Positions 32,311 through 40,397 of a stretch of 64,000 nucleotides of DNA are shown here, piece by piece. The notes beneath the pieces were generated by a model. The model was not told where the DNA came from. It saw only the letters and a program-made list of their open reading frames with translations, and did not search any database. The stretch's first letter is position 1; every line of letters begins with the position of its first letter. Where the stretch lies: the NCBI GenBank assembly GCA_963792205.1, contig CAWBVI010000004.1:1393599-1457598 (forward strand), read 5' to 3'. The DNA comes from DATDAH01 sp963792205. Lineage in GTDB: Bacteria; Actinomycetota; Acidimicrobiia; Acidimicrobiales; DATDAH01. A program made the translations under genes and the position numbers.

Positions 32311-33157
32311 GTTCTCCAGCATGCAACCGTTCCGCCATCTCGTCTTGGAAGGATGGAAGGTCCTCGGTCAACAGCTCCGACGGTGAGCAGCCGGCCAGCT
32401 CGGCGAAGTCCCGGTCGAGGTGGGCGTGGTCGTAGTAGCCGCACCCGGCGGCCACCTGGGCGATGGAGATGTGGGGCGGGGCGGCCCGGAGCAGGCGCTG
32501 GGCCCGCTCGAACCGCACCACCCGGGCGGCCAGCTTCGGGGCGAGGCCGAACTCGTCCCGGAAGCGACGGGTCAGGTGCTGGCGGCTCCAGCCGGTCTCG
32601 ACGGCGAGGTCCCGCACCGTGACCTGGCCGCCCGAGCCGACCACCATCCGCCAGCTCTCGGCCAGCTCCGGCACGACCTGCTCCTCCCGGCCCACCCGGA
32701 GCAGCACGTCGTCGCAGGCGGCGAAGCGCTCGGCCCACGAGGGCGCCACCTGCAGGCGCTCCCACAGTTCGTGACCGGCACCGCCGACGACGTCGGCCCA
32801 TTCGAGGGTCTGGTTCCAGAGCGCCCGGGCCGGGGCGCCGAGCAGGGCCCGGCTGCCGAGCGGGGTCAGCTCGATCTCGACCCCCTCCTGGTTGCCGTCG
32901 TGGGCGATCAGCGCGCTCGAGGCCTGCAGCCCGCTCAGCACGCAGCCGTACCGGCTCGGCGCCTGTCCGGGGTCGGTCTGCCGGATGACGTCGACGGGCG
33001 GCCCGATGCTCACGATGAAGGTCATGTGCCGGGACGGCAGGCCCCGGTGGACGCCTGCCGGATGGCCCTCGAGCCGGTACCCGCAGTACTCCCGGATGAA
33101 GGGTCGCAGCGCCGGCGCCGGTGACCGGGTCACCCACTCCGTGACCGGCTCGCTCAT
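32252..33157 (-). CDS. AraC family transcriptional regulator
   Basis: 301 residues. The C-terminal double helix-turn-helix (about 185-280) reads TVRDLAVETGWSRQHLTRRFRDEFGLAPKLAARVVRFERAQRLL and ISIAQVAAGCGYYDHAHLDRDFAELAGCSPSELL in pieces. The N-terminal 170 residues are an unclassified sensing domain with CGYRLEGHPAGVHRGLPSRHMTFIV, typical of a group often paired with VOC or DUF1348 genes. It overlaps the downstream VOC gene by 59 bp and contains in its last codons the duplicated EQPTH pair produced by the 15-bp repeat at 32281-32310. Confidence 0.9.
   Translation of the reverse strand: MSEPVTEWVTRSPAPALRPFIREYCGYRLEGHPAGVHRGLPSRHMTFIVSIGPPVDVIRQTDPGQAPSRYGCVLSGLQASSALIAHDGNQEGVEIELTPLGSRALLGAPARALWNQTLEWADVVGGAGHELWERLQVAPSWAERFAACDDVLLRVGREEQVVPELAESWRMVVGSGGQVTVRDLAVETGWSRQHLTRRFRDEFGLAPKLAARVVRFERAQRLLRAAPPHISIAQVAAGCGYYDHAHLDRDFAELAGCSPSELLTEDLPSFQDEMAERLHAGEHEQPTHEQPTHGLADPVLR
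32281..32310 (-). repeat. 15-bp perfect tandem duplication in two overlapping frames
   Basis: GGGTGGGTTGCTCAT occurs twice in direct succession. Because 15 is a multiple of three it adds five residues in both frames, EQPTH twice in AraC and MSNPP twice in the VOC protein, and creates an additional ATG for the latter. Confidence 0.9.
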
Positions 33158-33230
33158 GTTCCGAGGCTACGACGGCCGGGCTGTGACGGCTGTCGCTTGA
33201 CCTCCGGGATCCGGGGAGGATGATGGTCCC

Positions 33231-33668
33231 ATGGCCTCAGGCCTGCCGGATCCCCGCCGCCGACGGCGGGACGCGTGGTGTGAGTTCGACGTGATCACGC
33301 GGCGCATCGACCGGACGCCGGCCGTCCTGTCCCGGGTCCTGGACCGGCCGAACGCCCTGCCCGTCGGCCAGGACGTGAGCCTCGGCCGGCGGGGGAGCCT
33401 GCGCCTCGACGAGCCCTTCGAGCACCGTGGACCCGAGGACGCCGGCACCTGGGAGACGCGGGGTCGGGTGACGGGGCGGGGCCCGAGGATCGCCCGCTTC
33501 TCCCGGGTCGAGGTGGTCATCGCCCCGTGGTCGACCGACGCGGCGCAGTTGCGGGTGTTGCCCCGGTCGCGCTTCCTGGCCCGCTGGGGTGAGCGCCGTC
33601 AGCGCCGCTACTTCGACCTCGCCCACGCCGCCGCCGACCGGCTCCTCCCGATCCTCACCGTCACCTGA
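33231..33668 (+). CDS. Hypothetical protein, 145 aa
   Basis: Starts ATG 33231, 73 bp from the divergent AraC gene. It is Arg-rich with no membrane segment. Pieces such as WCEFDVITRRIDRTPAVL, TWETRGRVTGRGPRIARFSRVEVVIAPW and QLRVLPRSRFLARWGERRQRRYFDLAH suggest a small alpha/beta protein with repeated strands. I recognise no family. It overlaps the convergent zinc-ribbon gene by 8 bp, supporting the idea that the frame is real; coding bias also looks normal. Confidence 0.6.
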   Translation: MASGLPDPRRRRRDAWCEFDVITRRIDRTPAVLSRVLDRPNALPVGQDVSLGRRGSLRLDEPFEHRGPEDAGTWETRGRVTGRGPRIARFSRVEVVIAPWSTDAAQLRVLPRSRFLARWGERRQRRYFDLAHAAADRLLPILTVT

Positions 33669-33957
33669 CGGCCAGCCGCCGGAGCACCGCACCGTCGGCG
33701 GCGCTGGCGTTGGGTCCGTACGCGGCGACGAACAGGCCGCGCTGCCCGCAGCCACAGACCAGCGCCAGCACGATCGCCTCGTCGTCGGGGTCGGTCGACC
33801 CCTCGTAGCGAACGACCTCGTCGATGGTCATCTCGGCCGGGTCGTGCTCGGTGTTGCAGGCCCCGCACCGCAGGAGCCCGTCCTCGGTGGGCACGAAGTC
33901 ACGGTCGTACCCGGCGGCTCGGAGCCGGTTCGTGGCCTCGAGCACGGTCTCCATCAT
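33661..33957 (-). CDS. Small zinc-ribbon-containing protein, 98 aa
   Basis: 98 residues. The N-terminus reads METVLEATNRLRAAGYDRDFVPTEDGLLRCGACNTEHDP in pieces, and a second pair lies in LVCGCGQRGLFVAAYGP, so C-x2-C and C-x-C could hold one zinc ion. The DDEAIVLALVC core is well conserved in actinobacterial proteins that carry no established name. Convergent with the 145-aa gene (8-bp overlap) and divergent from the split-barrel protein at 33981. Confidence 0.7.
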   Translation of the reverse strand: MMETVLEATNRLRAAGYDRDFVPTEDGLLRCGACNTEHDPAEMTIDEVVRYEGSTDPDDEAIVLALVCGCGQRGLFVAAYGPNASAADGAVLRRLAVR

Positions 33958-33980
33958 CCCGCCGAGCCTACGATCAGGTC

Positions 33981-34364
33981 ATGAGCGTCGCGGTCTCGTT
34001 GGAGGCACTGGCCGCTCGGATCGCCGAGTTCGGCCCCCACCCCTACCTGGTCACGGCGGGCGCCCAGGGTGGTCCCCACGTGGTGTCGGTCACCGCCCGG
34101 GTGGACGGCGACCACCTCGTGGTGGAGGCCGGCAACACCAGCCGGGCGAACGTGGCCGCGAACGCGGCGGCCACGCTGCTCTGGCCCGCGCCCGCCGGCG
34201 AGGACTACAGCCTGATCGTCGACGGCGAGGGCGAGCCTCCGGAGGCCCAGGACCGGCCCCTCGTCGTGCGCCCGACCAAGGCCGTGCTCCACCGCGTGGC
34301 GAACGCCAGCGACGACCTCCCGAGCTGCATCCGCATCGGCGAGGACGAGGAGCCGAGCCGATAG
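33981..34364 (+). CDS. Pyridoxamine 5'-phosphate oxidase-like protein
   Basis: 127 residues. The split-barrel pattern is visible: GPHPYLVTAGAQGGPHVVSVTARVDGDHLVVEAGNTSRANVAANAAATLLWPA in pieces (about 18-72), where S/R-x-N-V is the usual flavin-binding part. A C-terminal piece AVLHRVANASDDLPSCIRI follows. It should bind FMN or F420. Its final codons (EEPSR) and stop lie inside copy 3 of the dispersed hairpin repeat, so the repeat supplies the C-terminus. Confidence 0.78.
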   Translation: MSVAVSLEALAARIAEFGPHPYLVTAGAQGGPHVVSVTARVDGDHLVVEAGNTSRANVAANAAATLLWPAPAGEDYSLIVDGEGEPPEAQDRPLVVRPTKAVLHRVANASDDLPSCIRIGEDEEPSR

Positions 34365-34415
34365 GCGAGGCGACCTGGAGCCAGCGCTGATCGCCAAGCG
34401 CAGCTTGGCGATGTC
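34349..34415 (+). repeat. Dispersed hairpin repeat, copy 3
   Basis: Head GAGCCGATAGGCGAGGCGACC, middle with CCAGCGCTG, and palindrome ATCGCCAAGC-GCA-GCTTGGCGAT at 34390-34412. It overlaps the last 16 bases of the split-barrel gene and lies between it and the convergent DUF2630 gene, so it may serve as a terminator or RNA 3'-end structure for both. Confidence 0.8.
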
Positions 34416-34431
34416 CGATCAAGCCGGCAGC

Positions 34432-34680
34432 TCAGCCTCTCGAGCGCACGCCCTCGACCACGCCCTCGGGGCGGGCCGCGGCGCCGTCCGGGTCCTCGCC
34501 GGCATCCCGCCGGGCCCGGCGCTGGCGTAGGAGGTCCCAGCACTGGTCGAGCGCGACCTCGATCTCCTGCATCCGGGCGAGCTCGTCGTCGTCGAGGGCC
34601 TCACCCTCGTGGGACCGTTCGAGCCGGTGCTCCTCGTCGGCCAGCTCGCTGATCCGGCTCACGATCTCCTTGTCATCCAC
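34432..34680 (-). CDS. DUF2630 family protein
   Basis: 82 residues, all helix: DDKEIVSRISELADEEHRLERSHEGEALDDDELARMQEIEVALDQCWDLLRQRRARRDAG in pieces (EIVSRISELADEEHRLE and IEVALDQCWDLLRQRRA). This is the whole of DUF2630, a short coiled-coil family of actinobacteria with no assigned function. The gene stands between the dispersed repeat and the dehydrogenase gene, 64 bp after the latter's end... both on the minus strand, so read-through from it is possible. Confidence 0.85.
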   Translation of the reverse strand: MDDKEIVSRISELADEEHRLERSHEGEALDDDELARMQEIEVALDQCWDLLRQRRARRDAGEDPDGAAARPEGVVEGVRSRG

Positions 34681-34744
34681 CGCGTGCCTCCTCGGGTCGT
34701 CGGGCCCATGCTGGCAAACGGCGGGCAGGACCGCACCCCGGTCG

Positions 34745-35719
34745 TCAGGTCGTCAGCACGATCACCCCGTGCGCCGGACCGGATTCGAGATGGCGGAAGG
34801 CCTCGCGGACCTCGGCGAGCGGATGGCTCCGGTCGATGACCGGCGTGATGGCGCCCGTCTCGAGGTGCTCGTTGAGGACGAGGAGGCGGTCCGCGGTGTC
34901 CTTGGCGACCAGGCTGAGGAACCGCTGCTTGCCGAGACGCGAGTGCAGGGCCGCCCGGGCCATGCGACCGAAGAACCCGCCGGTCCACGGCCCGCCGCCC
35001 TCGCCACCGACCATCACCGCGGTCCCGGAGGGCGCCAGCGCCTGGCGGAGGACCGAGAACGGCCGGCGGCCCACGATGTCGATGATGAGGTCATAGGTGC
35101 GGCCGTCGGCGGTGATCTCCTGGCTCGTGTGGTCGAGCACGTGGTCGGCGCCGAGCGAGCGGACGAGATCCAGGCTCGTCGGACCGGCCATCCCGGTGAC
35201 CTCCGCCCCGAGGGCTCGGGCCAGCTGCACGGAGAAGGTGCCCACGGCGCCGGATGCCCCGATCACCAACACCTGCTGGCCTTGGGTCACCTCCGCCCGC
35301 TCGCAGAGCGCCTGCAGAGCGGTGCCGGCGCCGTAGGGCACCGCTGCGGCCTCCTCGAACGGGAGGTCGGCGGGCTTCGGCGCCACCTGGTCCTCGGGGG
35401 CGACGGCGTACTCCGCCCACGCGCCACGGCCGGTGCCGTAGACCTCGTCACCGACGGCGAACCGGGTCACGTCCCGGCCGACCGCCTCCACTCGACCCGC
35501 CAGGTCGAGTCCGGGGACGGGGACCTTGGGCCGGCGCACGCCGTAGCCCATCAGCCGGGTCAGATGGGGGCGCCCGGTCATGACGTGCCAGGCCGCCCGG
35601 GTCACGCCCGCGGCGTGGACGCGCACCAGCACCTCGTCGGCGCCGACCTCGGGGACGTCGATCCGACGGAGCGACAGCACGTCGGCCCCTCCGTACCCGT
35701 CCTGCACCACGGCCTGCAT
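34745..35719 (-). CDS. Zinc-independent MDR alcohol dehydrogenase / quinone reductase
   Basis: 324 residues from ATG 35719, where the family normally starts (MQAVVQDGYGGADVLSLR); a GTG at 35734 is in frame. The medium-chain dehydrogenase pattern includes PVPGLDLAGRVEAVG, EEAAAVPYGAGTALQALC and the NADPH loop VLVIGASGAVGTFSVQLARALGAEVTG. It lacks the catalytic zinc Cys/His set, so it belongs with quinone oxidoreductase-like enzymes. The divergent neighbour at 35808 is a related MDR gene; the 88-bp gap should hold both promoters. Confidence 0.9.
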   Translation of the reverse strand: MQAVVQDGYGGADVLSLRRIDVPEVGADEVLVRVHAAGVTRAAWHVMTGRPHLTRLMGYGVRRPKVPVPGLDLAGRVEAVGRDVTRFAVGDEVYGTGRGAWAEYAVAPEDQVAPKPADLPFEEAAAVPYGAGTALQALCERAEVTQGQQVLVIGASGAVGTFSVQLARALGAEVTGMAGPTSLDLVRSLGADHVLDHTSQEITADGRTYDLIIDIVGRRPFSVLRQALAPSGTAVMVGGEGGGPWTGGFFGRMARAALHSRLGKQRFLSLVAKDTADRLLVLNEHLETGAITPVIDRSHPLAEVREAFRHLESGPAHGVIVLTT

Positions 35720-35807
35720 CTGCTCGATCTTCACCGCACCATCGTTCCAAACCGAGTGGGCCGCCCGCGGATCCACGCTGCGTAGTGTCCGGTCGGAGGG
35801 GGACGCC

Positions 35808-37160
35808 ATGAGGGCCTGGAGGGTGCACGGGGTGGGCGAGCCGGGCGAGGTGTTCGCGCTCGACGAGGTCGCCGAGCCGTCGGCCGCCGACCTCGCCGGG
35901 ATGAGCATGGGCCTGAGCGGGTGGGTGCCGGCGGGCCCGGGCCTGGAGCCGTTCACCGACTGGGTGCGGCTCCGGATGCGCTTCGCCGCCCTCGCCCTCC
36001 CGGACGTGACCATGGCCCGGGGCGACTACCCGGTGCCGGTCGCGCGCCCCTACGTCTCCGGGCAGGAAGGCGTGGGGGACGTGATCGACGCCGCGCCCGG
36101 CTGGGAGCACCTCCTCGGCCGGCGGGTGGCCGCCGTCTGCATCCAGCCCTGGGGCAGCCTGGCGGAGGTCGCGGTCGGGATCTCGATGATCTACGAGGTC
36201 CCCGACCAGATGACCGACGAGGCCGCGGCCGGCTTCCTGATCCCCGCCCACACCGCCTACCACGCCGTCGTCCGGCGGGGTGGGGTGCAGTCGGGCGAGA
36301 CGGTGGTGGTCCTCGGCGCCGCCGGCGGCCTCGGCGCCGCCATCGTCCAGCTCTGCCTCGCCCGGGGTGCCCGGGTCATCGCCGTCGTCGGCGGTCCGGA
36401 GAAGGTGGCCTTCTGCCGTGCGCTCGGTGCGGAGGCGGTCGACCATGCCGAAGGCGACTTCGTGGACGCCGTGCGCAGCGTGGTCGGCGGGGGCGTGGAG
36501 GTCGTGATCGACCCGGTGCAGGGCGCCATGGGCGCCGCCGCCCGCAGCCTGCTCGTGCCCAACGGCCGCCACGTGCTGTGCGGCCATGCCGGTGGGCTGA
36601 TCGCCCACGATCCGCACTTCTACCTCGCCAACCACACCCTGGTCGGGGTGACGCTCGGTGGCTACCCCCGCGAGGAGATGCGGCGCATGGAGGCCGAGAC
36701 CGACGCTGCCCTCCGCGGGCTGCTCGCCGACGGCCGCTACCGCCCGACCGTCGAGCGGATCGTGGGCTTCGACGCCGTCCCCGCTGCGCTGGCGGATCTG
36801 GCGGCTCGGCGGACGACGGGCCGTGTGGTCGTGCGCATCAACGACGATTCGGGTAGCCGGAACCGTCGAGCCGTTCGCAGTGCTGTCCGGCAATGCGGCC
36901 GAGGGGGGCCAGCGCAGTGGACTGTCGGAGCATGCGCTCGGTCAGGTAGGGGTGGAGGCGGACTCGTTCCCACTCACCAGCGCCGAGTGGGCCCTGCTTG
37001 TCCCAGATCGAGTTCGAGACGCCGAGCCGTCCGAAGCCCTGGACCAGGCCGGAGCGATGGGCGATCCGCACCTCGGCGTCGGACTGATCGAGGTGTCGGG
37101 CCGCGGCCGCCGCCAGACCGGAGACGGCGCTCGAGTGGCCGATCATCGACGGGGATTTGA
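35808..37160 (+). CDS. MDR quinone oxidoreductase-like protein running past its natural end into antisense sequence
   Basis: Starts ATG 35808 with GGAGGGGG upstream. Residues 1-347 form a complete medium-chain dehydrogenase: GQEGVGDVIDAAPGWEHLLGRR, EAAAGFLIPAHTAYHAVVRRG and VVVLGAAGGLGAAIVQLCLARGARVI in pieces, ending GRVVVRIND near 36846, where homologues stop. The frame then continues about 103 codons to 37160 through sequence whose other strand encodes an HD-type phosphohydrolase. So the natural stop has been lost at a junction near 36846-36856, and the last quarter of the 450-residue product is Arg/Gly/Pro-rich antisense text of no obvious value. Confidence 0.7.
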   Translation: MRAWRVHGVGEPGEVFALDEVAEPSAADLAGMSMGLSGWVPAGPGLEPFTDWVRLRMRFAALALPDVTMARGDYPVPVARPYVSGQEGVGDVIDAAPGWEHLLGRRVAAVCIQPWGSLAEVAVGISMIYEVPDQMTDEAAAGFLIPAHTAYHAVVRRGGVQSGETVVVLGAAGGLGAAIVQLCLARGARVIAVVGGPEKVAFCRALGAEAVDHAEGDFVDAVRSVVGGGVEVVIDPVQGAMGAAARSLLVPNGRHVLCGHAGGLIAHDPHFYLANHTLVGVTLGGYPREEMRRMEAETDAALRGLLADGRYRPTVERIVGFDAVPAALADLAARRTTGRVVVRINDDSGSRNRRAVRSAVRQCGRGGPAQWTVGACARSGRGGGGLVPTHQRRVGPACPRSSSRRRAVRSPGPGRSDGRSAPRRRTDRGVGPRPPPDRRRRSSGRSSTGI

Positions 37161-37960
37161 GGTCGACGAAGCGGCCGATCGCCATCAGGGCGTCATCGCA
37201 CTGCTGCTCGGTCAGTGCGACGGCCAGCGTCGGTTCGGCGTCGATCACCGTGTCCCACGAGCCGGCGTCGTCCAGGGCGCCGAAGACCTTTCCGGCGTCA
37301 AGGCTGAGCGTGTCGACGACGAGCGGATCGAACTGGGTGCCCCGTCGACGCTCGGCCAGCGCAACGGCGCGCATCGATGCCTCCGACGCGATGGGCGACC
37401 TCGGTGAACTCGGCCAGCTGCACGACCCGGGCCGCGAGGGGGATCTCCTCAGCGCGTCCGTTCGCCGGGCCAGCCCTTCCCGTCCCACCGCTCGTAGGAC
37501 GCCCCGAGCGCCTCGAGCACGGGGTCCGGGACCCCGAGCTGCGCCGCCAGCTCCCGGGCGTAGCCGGCATGCCGGGTCATCATGTCGTTCACGTCGCGAC
37601 GGCCCGAGAGCGCGAACTCGAGGCCGGTGCGGGCGCGGTGAAGGGGCGTCGACCCCGAACCGATCAGGCGCACCATGGTGACGATGTCGGCGCACGCTGA
37701 ACGGCTCGGGCCCGTACTTCGTGGCCTTGAGGGCGATGTCATCGCCGAACCACTTGGCCTGTTCGTGGGCGTCGGCGTGGCAGCCCACGTTGACGAGGAG
37801 CGCGGTGTAGTACACGGTGCTGCGCTCGTCCTGGTCGAGGCCGAGCTGCTCGCTCGAGCTGGAGGGCGATCAGGCACTGGCGCAGGACGTGCTCCATCGG
37901 CTGACCGAATCCGAGGTCGACACCGAGGGAAAGGGAGGCGACCAGCTCCGCCAACCGGAC
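36838..37960 (-). pseudogene. HD-domain phosphohydrolase (HD-GYP/LuxR type), truncated and frameshifted
   Basis: On the minus strand the parts of one protein appear in different frames: RLAELVASLSLGVDLGFGQP and MEHVLRQCLIALQ (frame 1), then STVYYTALLVNVGCHADAHEQ and AKWFGDDIALKATKY, then MVRLIGSGSTPLHRARTGLE to ASYERWDGKGWPGE, then AEEIPLAARVVQLAEFTEV, then GTQFDPLVVDTLS to SNSIWDKQGPLGAGEWERVR and HCERLDGSGYP. Shifts occur near 37855, 37690, 37465 and 37368. After GSGYP the sequence stops, so the rest of the HD domain and the LuxR helix-turn-helix of homologues are missing. No ATG/GTG precedes RLAEL in frame. Confidence 0.75.
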
Positions 37961-38116
37961 CGGCGGTTCCCTCGACCCACGCGGAAGCGTAAGCGGTCCG
38001 TCCGGACGGGCGCAGAAGATGAGGTGAACACCCCATGCCCGGCACCCGGGAGCCTTCGTAGGTTGCTTGCACGGCCGTTGCCACCGGGGCGATGGCAGGA
38101 CCCGAGGAGCACCGTC

Positions 38117-38374
38117 GTGGGCAAGGCGTCGAAGGACACCACACCGATCACCATGGACAGCGAGGTGGCGGAGGACCGAGGCTGTGAGCTGGCCGATTTC
38201 ACCGTCAACTTCGTCACCATCCGTCAGGACGTGGACCTGGCACCGATGTTCGTGGACCTGCCGGACGGGCGTTGCCAGTGCCCCCACTGGGGCGTCATGA
38301 CCAAGGGCCGGATGACGGTCGCCTACGCCGATCACGAGGAAGTGTTCGAAGCCGGCGACGCCTTCTATGATTCC
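38117..38374 (+). pseudogene. Cupin-domain protein, 3'-truncated
   Basis: GTG 38117 follows GAGGAG at a good distance. The product reads CELADFTVNFVTIRQDVDLAP, then GRCQCPHWGVMTKGRMTVAY and EEVFEAGDAFY, the first two thirds of a single-domain cupin. After GDAFY (near 38370) the family pattern would continue with a MPPGH-type strand, but the sequence here runs directly into the 3' end of the convergent SnoaL gene. The frame stays open antisense to that gene. The truncation resembles the one at 36850 and points to a second deletion scar. Confidence 0.6.
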
Positions 38375-38782
38375 CTACTGATCGGCGAGTTCGATCGGGA
38401 AGGAGTGGTGCTCGTGGGTGACGACCCAACGGTCGCCGTCGCGGCGGAGGCCGATCGTGAGCCGGAGCCGGTTCTCGGGGTTCGCCGCGAGCTCGTCGGG
38501 CATGCCGCAGCGGAGCAGGGCGTGGGCGAAGGCGACGTCGTCGCCGGCGGTGACCTCGAGGGACTCGATCTCGAAGCTGGCGCCCTGCCGCTGCCACTCG
38601 AAGAAGGGTGGCCAGGTCTCGCGGTAGGACTCGATGCCCCGCACGCCCTCATAGGGCGGGGGCACGTCGAACATCACGATGTCGCCGGCACGGTCGGCGA
38701 CCACCGTGTCCAGGTCGCCGGTGTGCACGGCGTCGGCCCACCGCTCGATCGACGCACGGATCTGCTCCTCAGCGGCGGTCAT
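38375..38782 (-). CDS. SnoaL-like / NTF2-fold protein
   Basis: 135 residues. The pattern AAEEQIRASIERWADAVHTGDLDTVVADRAGDIVMFDVPPPYEGVRGIESYRETW, given in pieces, followed by GDDVAFAHALLRCG and GDRWVVTHEHHSFPIEL, is that of the SnoaL/ketosteroid isomerase-like ergot group (often called DUF4440 or nuclear transport factor 2 family). The pocket could serve as an enzyme or a binding site. The start overlaps the stop of the DHFR-like gene by 4 bp (ATGA), so both are one operon. Confidence 0.88.
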   Translation of the reverse strand: MTAAEEQIRASIERWADAVHTGDLDTVVADRAGDIVMFDVPPPYEGVRGIESYRETWPPFFEWQRQGASFEIESLEVTAGDDVAFAHALLRCGMPDELAANPENRLRLTIGLRRDGDRWVVTHEHHSFPIELADQ

Positions 38783-39489
38783 GTCGCGTCCTCCTGGGCG
38801 AGGCGCTCGCGACGAGCCTGTTCCGCTTCGGTCGGGACCTCGAAGGTGAAGGCTCCGGGCTCGACGTCACCGCTCCGCCGGTAGGTGGCCATCACCACAC
38901 CGGTGGTCGACACCTTCGAGTCCACGAGCTCGAGCCCGGCCGGGCTCGAGCCGTCGCCGAAGAGCCGCTTGCCGGCGCCGACGACGACCGGGAAGGTCCA
39001 GATCCGGAACTCGTCGACGAGATCGTGCTCGAGCAGCGTCTGGATGAGATCACCGCTGCCCTGGACGAGGAGGTCCGGTCCGTCCTCGGCTTTCAGCGCG
39101 GCGACGGCGTCGGCCGCGTCGCCATCGAGGAGGGTCGAGTTGTTCCACTCGACCGTGTCGAGCGTCCGGGAGGCGACGTACTTCCGCGCCGAGTTGAGGG
39201 TCGCGGCCGCCGAGTCGTCCACCTCGCTGGCCGTGCCACCCCGCTCCGCCCGCTCCTGCTCGCTGACGTGGGGCCAGTGGGCGGCGAAGATCTCATAGGT
39301 CCGCCGCCCGAGCAGGAGGTCGGACGGCGTGGCGAAGGACTCGGTCATCACGGCGTTCATGACGTCGTCCCAGTAGTTCACCGACCAGCCGCCGTGGGCG
39401 AAGCCGCCGGAGGGGTCCTCCTCGGGCCCGCCCGGCGCCTGCATGACGCCGTCGAGGGTCATGAACGTGGACACGACGAGGTCTCGCAT
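38779..39489 (-). CDS. Dihydrofolate reductase family protein (RibD C-terminal type)
   Basis: 236 residues. The start VVSTFMTLDGVMQAPGGPEED, the middle LLLGRRTYEIFAAHWP and the nucleotide-binding LLVQGSGDLIQTLLEHDLVDEFRIWTFPVVVGAGKRLF (in pieces) are typical of the YwjB/RibD_C group of NADPH-dependent reductases. It is not a full DHFR by pattern, and its substrate is unknown. Coupled to the SnoaL gene by an ATGA overlap at 38779-38782. A C-terminal charged tail EAEQARRERLAQEDAT is present. Confidence 0.9.
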   Translation of the reverse strand: MRDLVVSTFMTLDGVMQAPGGPEEDPSGGFAHGGWSVNYWDDVMNAVMTESFATPSDLLLGRRTYEIFAAHWPHVSEQERAERGGTASEVDDSAAATLNSARKYVASRTLDTVEWNNSTLLDGDAADAVAALKAEDGPDLLVQGSGDLIQTLLEHDLVDEFRIWTFPVVVGAGKRLFGDGSSPAGLELVDSKVSTTGVVMATYRRSGDVEPGAFTFEVPTEAEQARRERLAQEDAT

Positions 39490-39581
39490 GGGTGTGGTCC
39501 TTCGGGAGGAGGTGGTTGGGTGTTGGACCCGTTCAGCGCCCCGAATTCATCGCCGTGCGTCGGATCGGCTCGACGTCTGGT

Positions 39582-40361
39582 CTACGGGTCCACCTCGCCT
39601 TGGAAGACGCCGAAGACGGCGCCCTGGGGGTCGGTGAGGATGGCGAAGGTGCCGCCCGGGGTGACCTGGGGCCCGAACACCAGCGTCCCACCGAGGCCCT
39701 GGGCTCGTTCGAGCGTCGCCTCGGTCGACTCGACGGTGAAGTACGGGCGCCAGTGCGGCGGCACGTCGGCCTGCGCGGTGAGGCTGGCGTTGAGCCGACC
39801 GTCGTTGCTGGCGGCCAGCATCGCCGGGCCCTCCGGCCCCGTGTCGATCGGCGCGGTGGTCCAGCCGAAGAGCCCCTCGTAGAAGGCGCCCGCCGCGTCC
39901 AGGTCGGTCGTCGACAGCTCGTTCATGGTGAGGCAGCCGACGTCGTTGACCCGTTCGGCCCCGATCCGCTCGCCCGGCTGCCAGACGGCGAAGACCGCGC
40001 CCTGCGGGTCGGTGAGCATCGCCATGCGTCCGATTTCCATGACGTCGAAGGCGGGACCCAGCGCACCGCCGCCGAGCTCCGGCGCCCGGGCGACGGCGGC
40101 ATCGGCCTCGGCCACGGTGACGTAGCTGGTCCAGTTGGGCGGGACGCCGGCGTCGCGCTGGTCCTGTCCCAGCTCGTAGAGCCCGGACACGTCGTCGCCG
40201 TCGACGCGGCACATCGTGTAGACGGCGCCTTCGCCGGCGTCGTTGTCCTCGGTCTCCCACCCGAAGAGCTCGGTGTAGAAGGCCTTGGCGGCGGCGGGGT
40301 CCGTGGTGGCCAGGTCGACCCAGGAGAAGGTCCCCGGCGGATGGCTCGTGCGCTTCCCCAT
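39582..40361 (-). CDS. VOC family protein with two domains
   Basis: 259 residues from ATG 40361; the frame is open far upstream only because it is antisense to the cupin gene. Two VOC modules of about 125 residues: FSWVDLATTDPAAAKAFYTELFGW in the first and MNELSTTDLDAAGAFYEGLFGW in the second, each ending in TDPQGAVFAVWQPG or TDPQGAVFGVFQGE. This is the group annotated as CFP32-like or 27 kDa antigen-type glyoxalase proteins in actinobacteria. Substrate not known. Divergent from the cupin gene at 40398. Confidence 0.92.
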   Translation of the reverse strand: MGKRTSHPPGTFSWVDLATTDPAAAKAFYTELFGWETEDNDAGEGAVYTMCRVDGDDVSGLYELGQDQRDAGVPPNWTSYVTVAEADAAVARAPELGGGALGPAFDVMEIGRMAMLTDPQGAVFAVWQPGERIGAERVNDVGCLTMNELSTTDLDAAGAFYEGLFGWTTAPIDTGPEGPAMLAASNDGRLNASLTAQADVPPHWRPYFTVESTEATLERAQGLGGTLVFGPQVTPGGTFAILTDPQGAVFGVFQGEVDP

Positions 40362-40397
40362 GGCGAGGGCTCTACCCAGCGGTCGTAGGGTCCAGCC

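Noticed and set aside
36838..37815. Intact 325-residue protein starting MYYTALLVNV
   Set aside because: The middle third is in the wrong frame compared with the HD-phosphohydrolase family, so this is a mosaic of true and false segments.
38002..38011. CGTCCGGACG palindrome as an operator
   Set aside because: Short GC palindromes are expected by chance in DNA of this composition and it has no clear promoter context.
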